Shown here: positions 19,382 through 19,452 of the stretch, piece by piece | Position numbering within the stretch: the stretch's first letter is position 1 | Layout of the letters: every line of letters starts with the position of its first letter | Assembly (NCBI GenBank): GCA_946533615.1 | Contig: CAMNBY010000284.1 | Location: 1-19,452, forward strand | Length of the DNA stretch: 19,452 bases | Source of the DNA: an uncultured Clostridia bacterium | GTDB taxonomy: Bacteria > Bacillota > Clostridia > Oscillospirales > Ruminococcaceae | Direction: 5' to 3' | The notes under the pieces: generated by a model | What the model saw: the letters and a program-made list of their open reading frames with translations, nothing else | Database searches by the model: none | What the model was told of the DNA's origin: nothing | Made by a program: the position numbers and the translations under genes

Positions 19382-19452
19382 ATCTTGTAACCCCGTCCCC
19401 ATACCGTCTTGATGATGTTTCTGCCCGACTTGTCAAAGTCCAGCTTTTTGCG
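19378..19452 (-). CDS. Response regulator, OmpR family (C-terminal end only)
   Basis: The last 24 codons read RKKLDFDKSGRNIIKTVWGRGYKI and then stop. The R-x-I-x-TVWGRGYK ending is the wing of an OmpR/PhoB-type winged helix. The gene runs off the right edge of the window. It overlaps the kinase start by 4 bases, so the pair is translated together. Confidence 0.88.
   Translation of the reverse strand, partial: RKKLDFDKSGRNIIKTVWGRGYKI

Overview
The window looks like a chromosomal segment of a moderately GC-rich Firmicute, most likely a gut or rumen Ruminococcus-type organism (Oscillospirales/Ruminococcaceae). The reasons are Firmicutes-type promoters (TTGAAA or TTGACA, 17 bp, TATAAT), strong AGGAGG ribosome sites, a class IIB fructose-bisphosphate aldolase, a QueT transporter, a YfhO-family membrane protein, a large secreted protein of tandem YTYTGK and FN3-like modules, and GC-rich intergenic repeats. 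The assignment is inference; no rRNA gene or other definitive marker is present.

Layout. Positions 1-607 are non-coding: GC-rich dispersed repeats, a 29-bp tandem repeat, a terminator and a consensus promoter. Then comes a forward unit of aldolase (623-1486), a small conserved protein (1490-1861), a preQ1-I-like riboswitch (1864-1900) and the queuosine-precursor transporter queT (1908-2402), ended by a terminator that is followed by another copy of the repeat. An AT-richer three-gene operon of small unknown proteins runs in reverse (3574-2635), including a single-pass membrane protein with a RanBP2-pattern zinc finger. Next to it lies the C-terminal stub of an XRE-type regulator (3652-3879). 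A reverse gene for an SGNH-esterase lipoprotein follows (5297-3933).

A divergent promoter and a roughly 200-nt leader start a forward unit of a TatD-linked radical SAM protein (5676-6293), an orphan hisC-like aminotransferase (6339-7394) and a YfhO-type GT-C protein (7477-9861). A CarD-type RNA polymerase-binding regulator follows (10004-10504). A Vat-like xenobiotic acetyltransferase (10691-11332) of lower GC sits between two inverted copies of an unexplained element and beside a perfect 46-bp palindrome. The secreted multidomain protein (11622-13928) comes next.

The rightmost part holds a reverse SLC13/ArsB-like permease (15123-13993), a reverse PfkB-type 1-phosphofructokinase (16191-15289), a small forward membrane protein (16422-16709), a tRNA-Thr(UGU)/tRNA-Tyr(GUA) pair with a consensus promoter, a degraded tyrosine recombinase immediately after the tRNAs, and a reverse two-component system (histidine kinase plus the last 24 codons of its response regulator at the window edge).

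The aldolase and the 1-phosphofructokinase both belong to hexose catabolism but are separate units. Signs of DNA exchange cluster at 2635-3880 (small-protein operon and regulator stub), 10534-11500 (vat cassette) and 17144-17850 (integrase remnant). No complete known defence system or CRISPR array was found.
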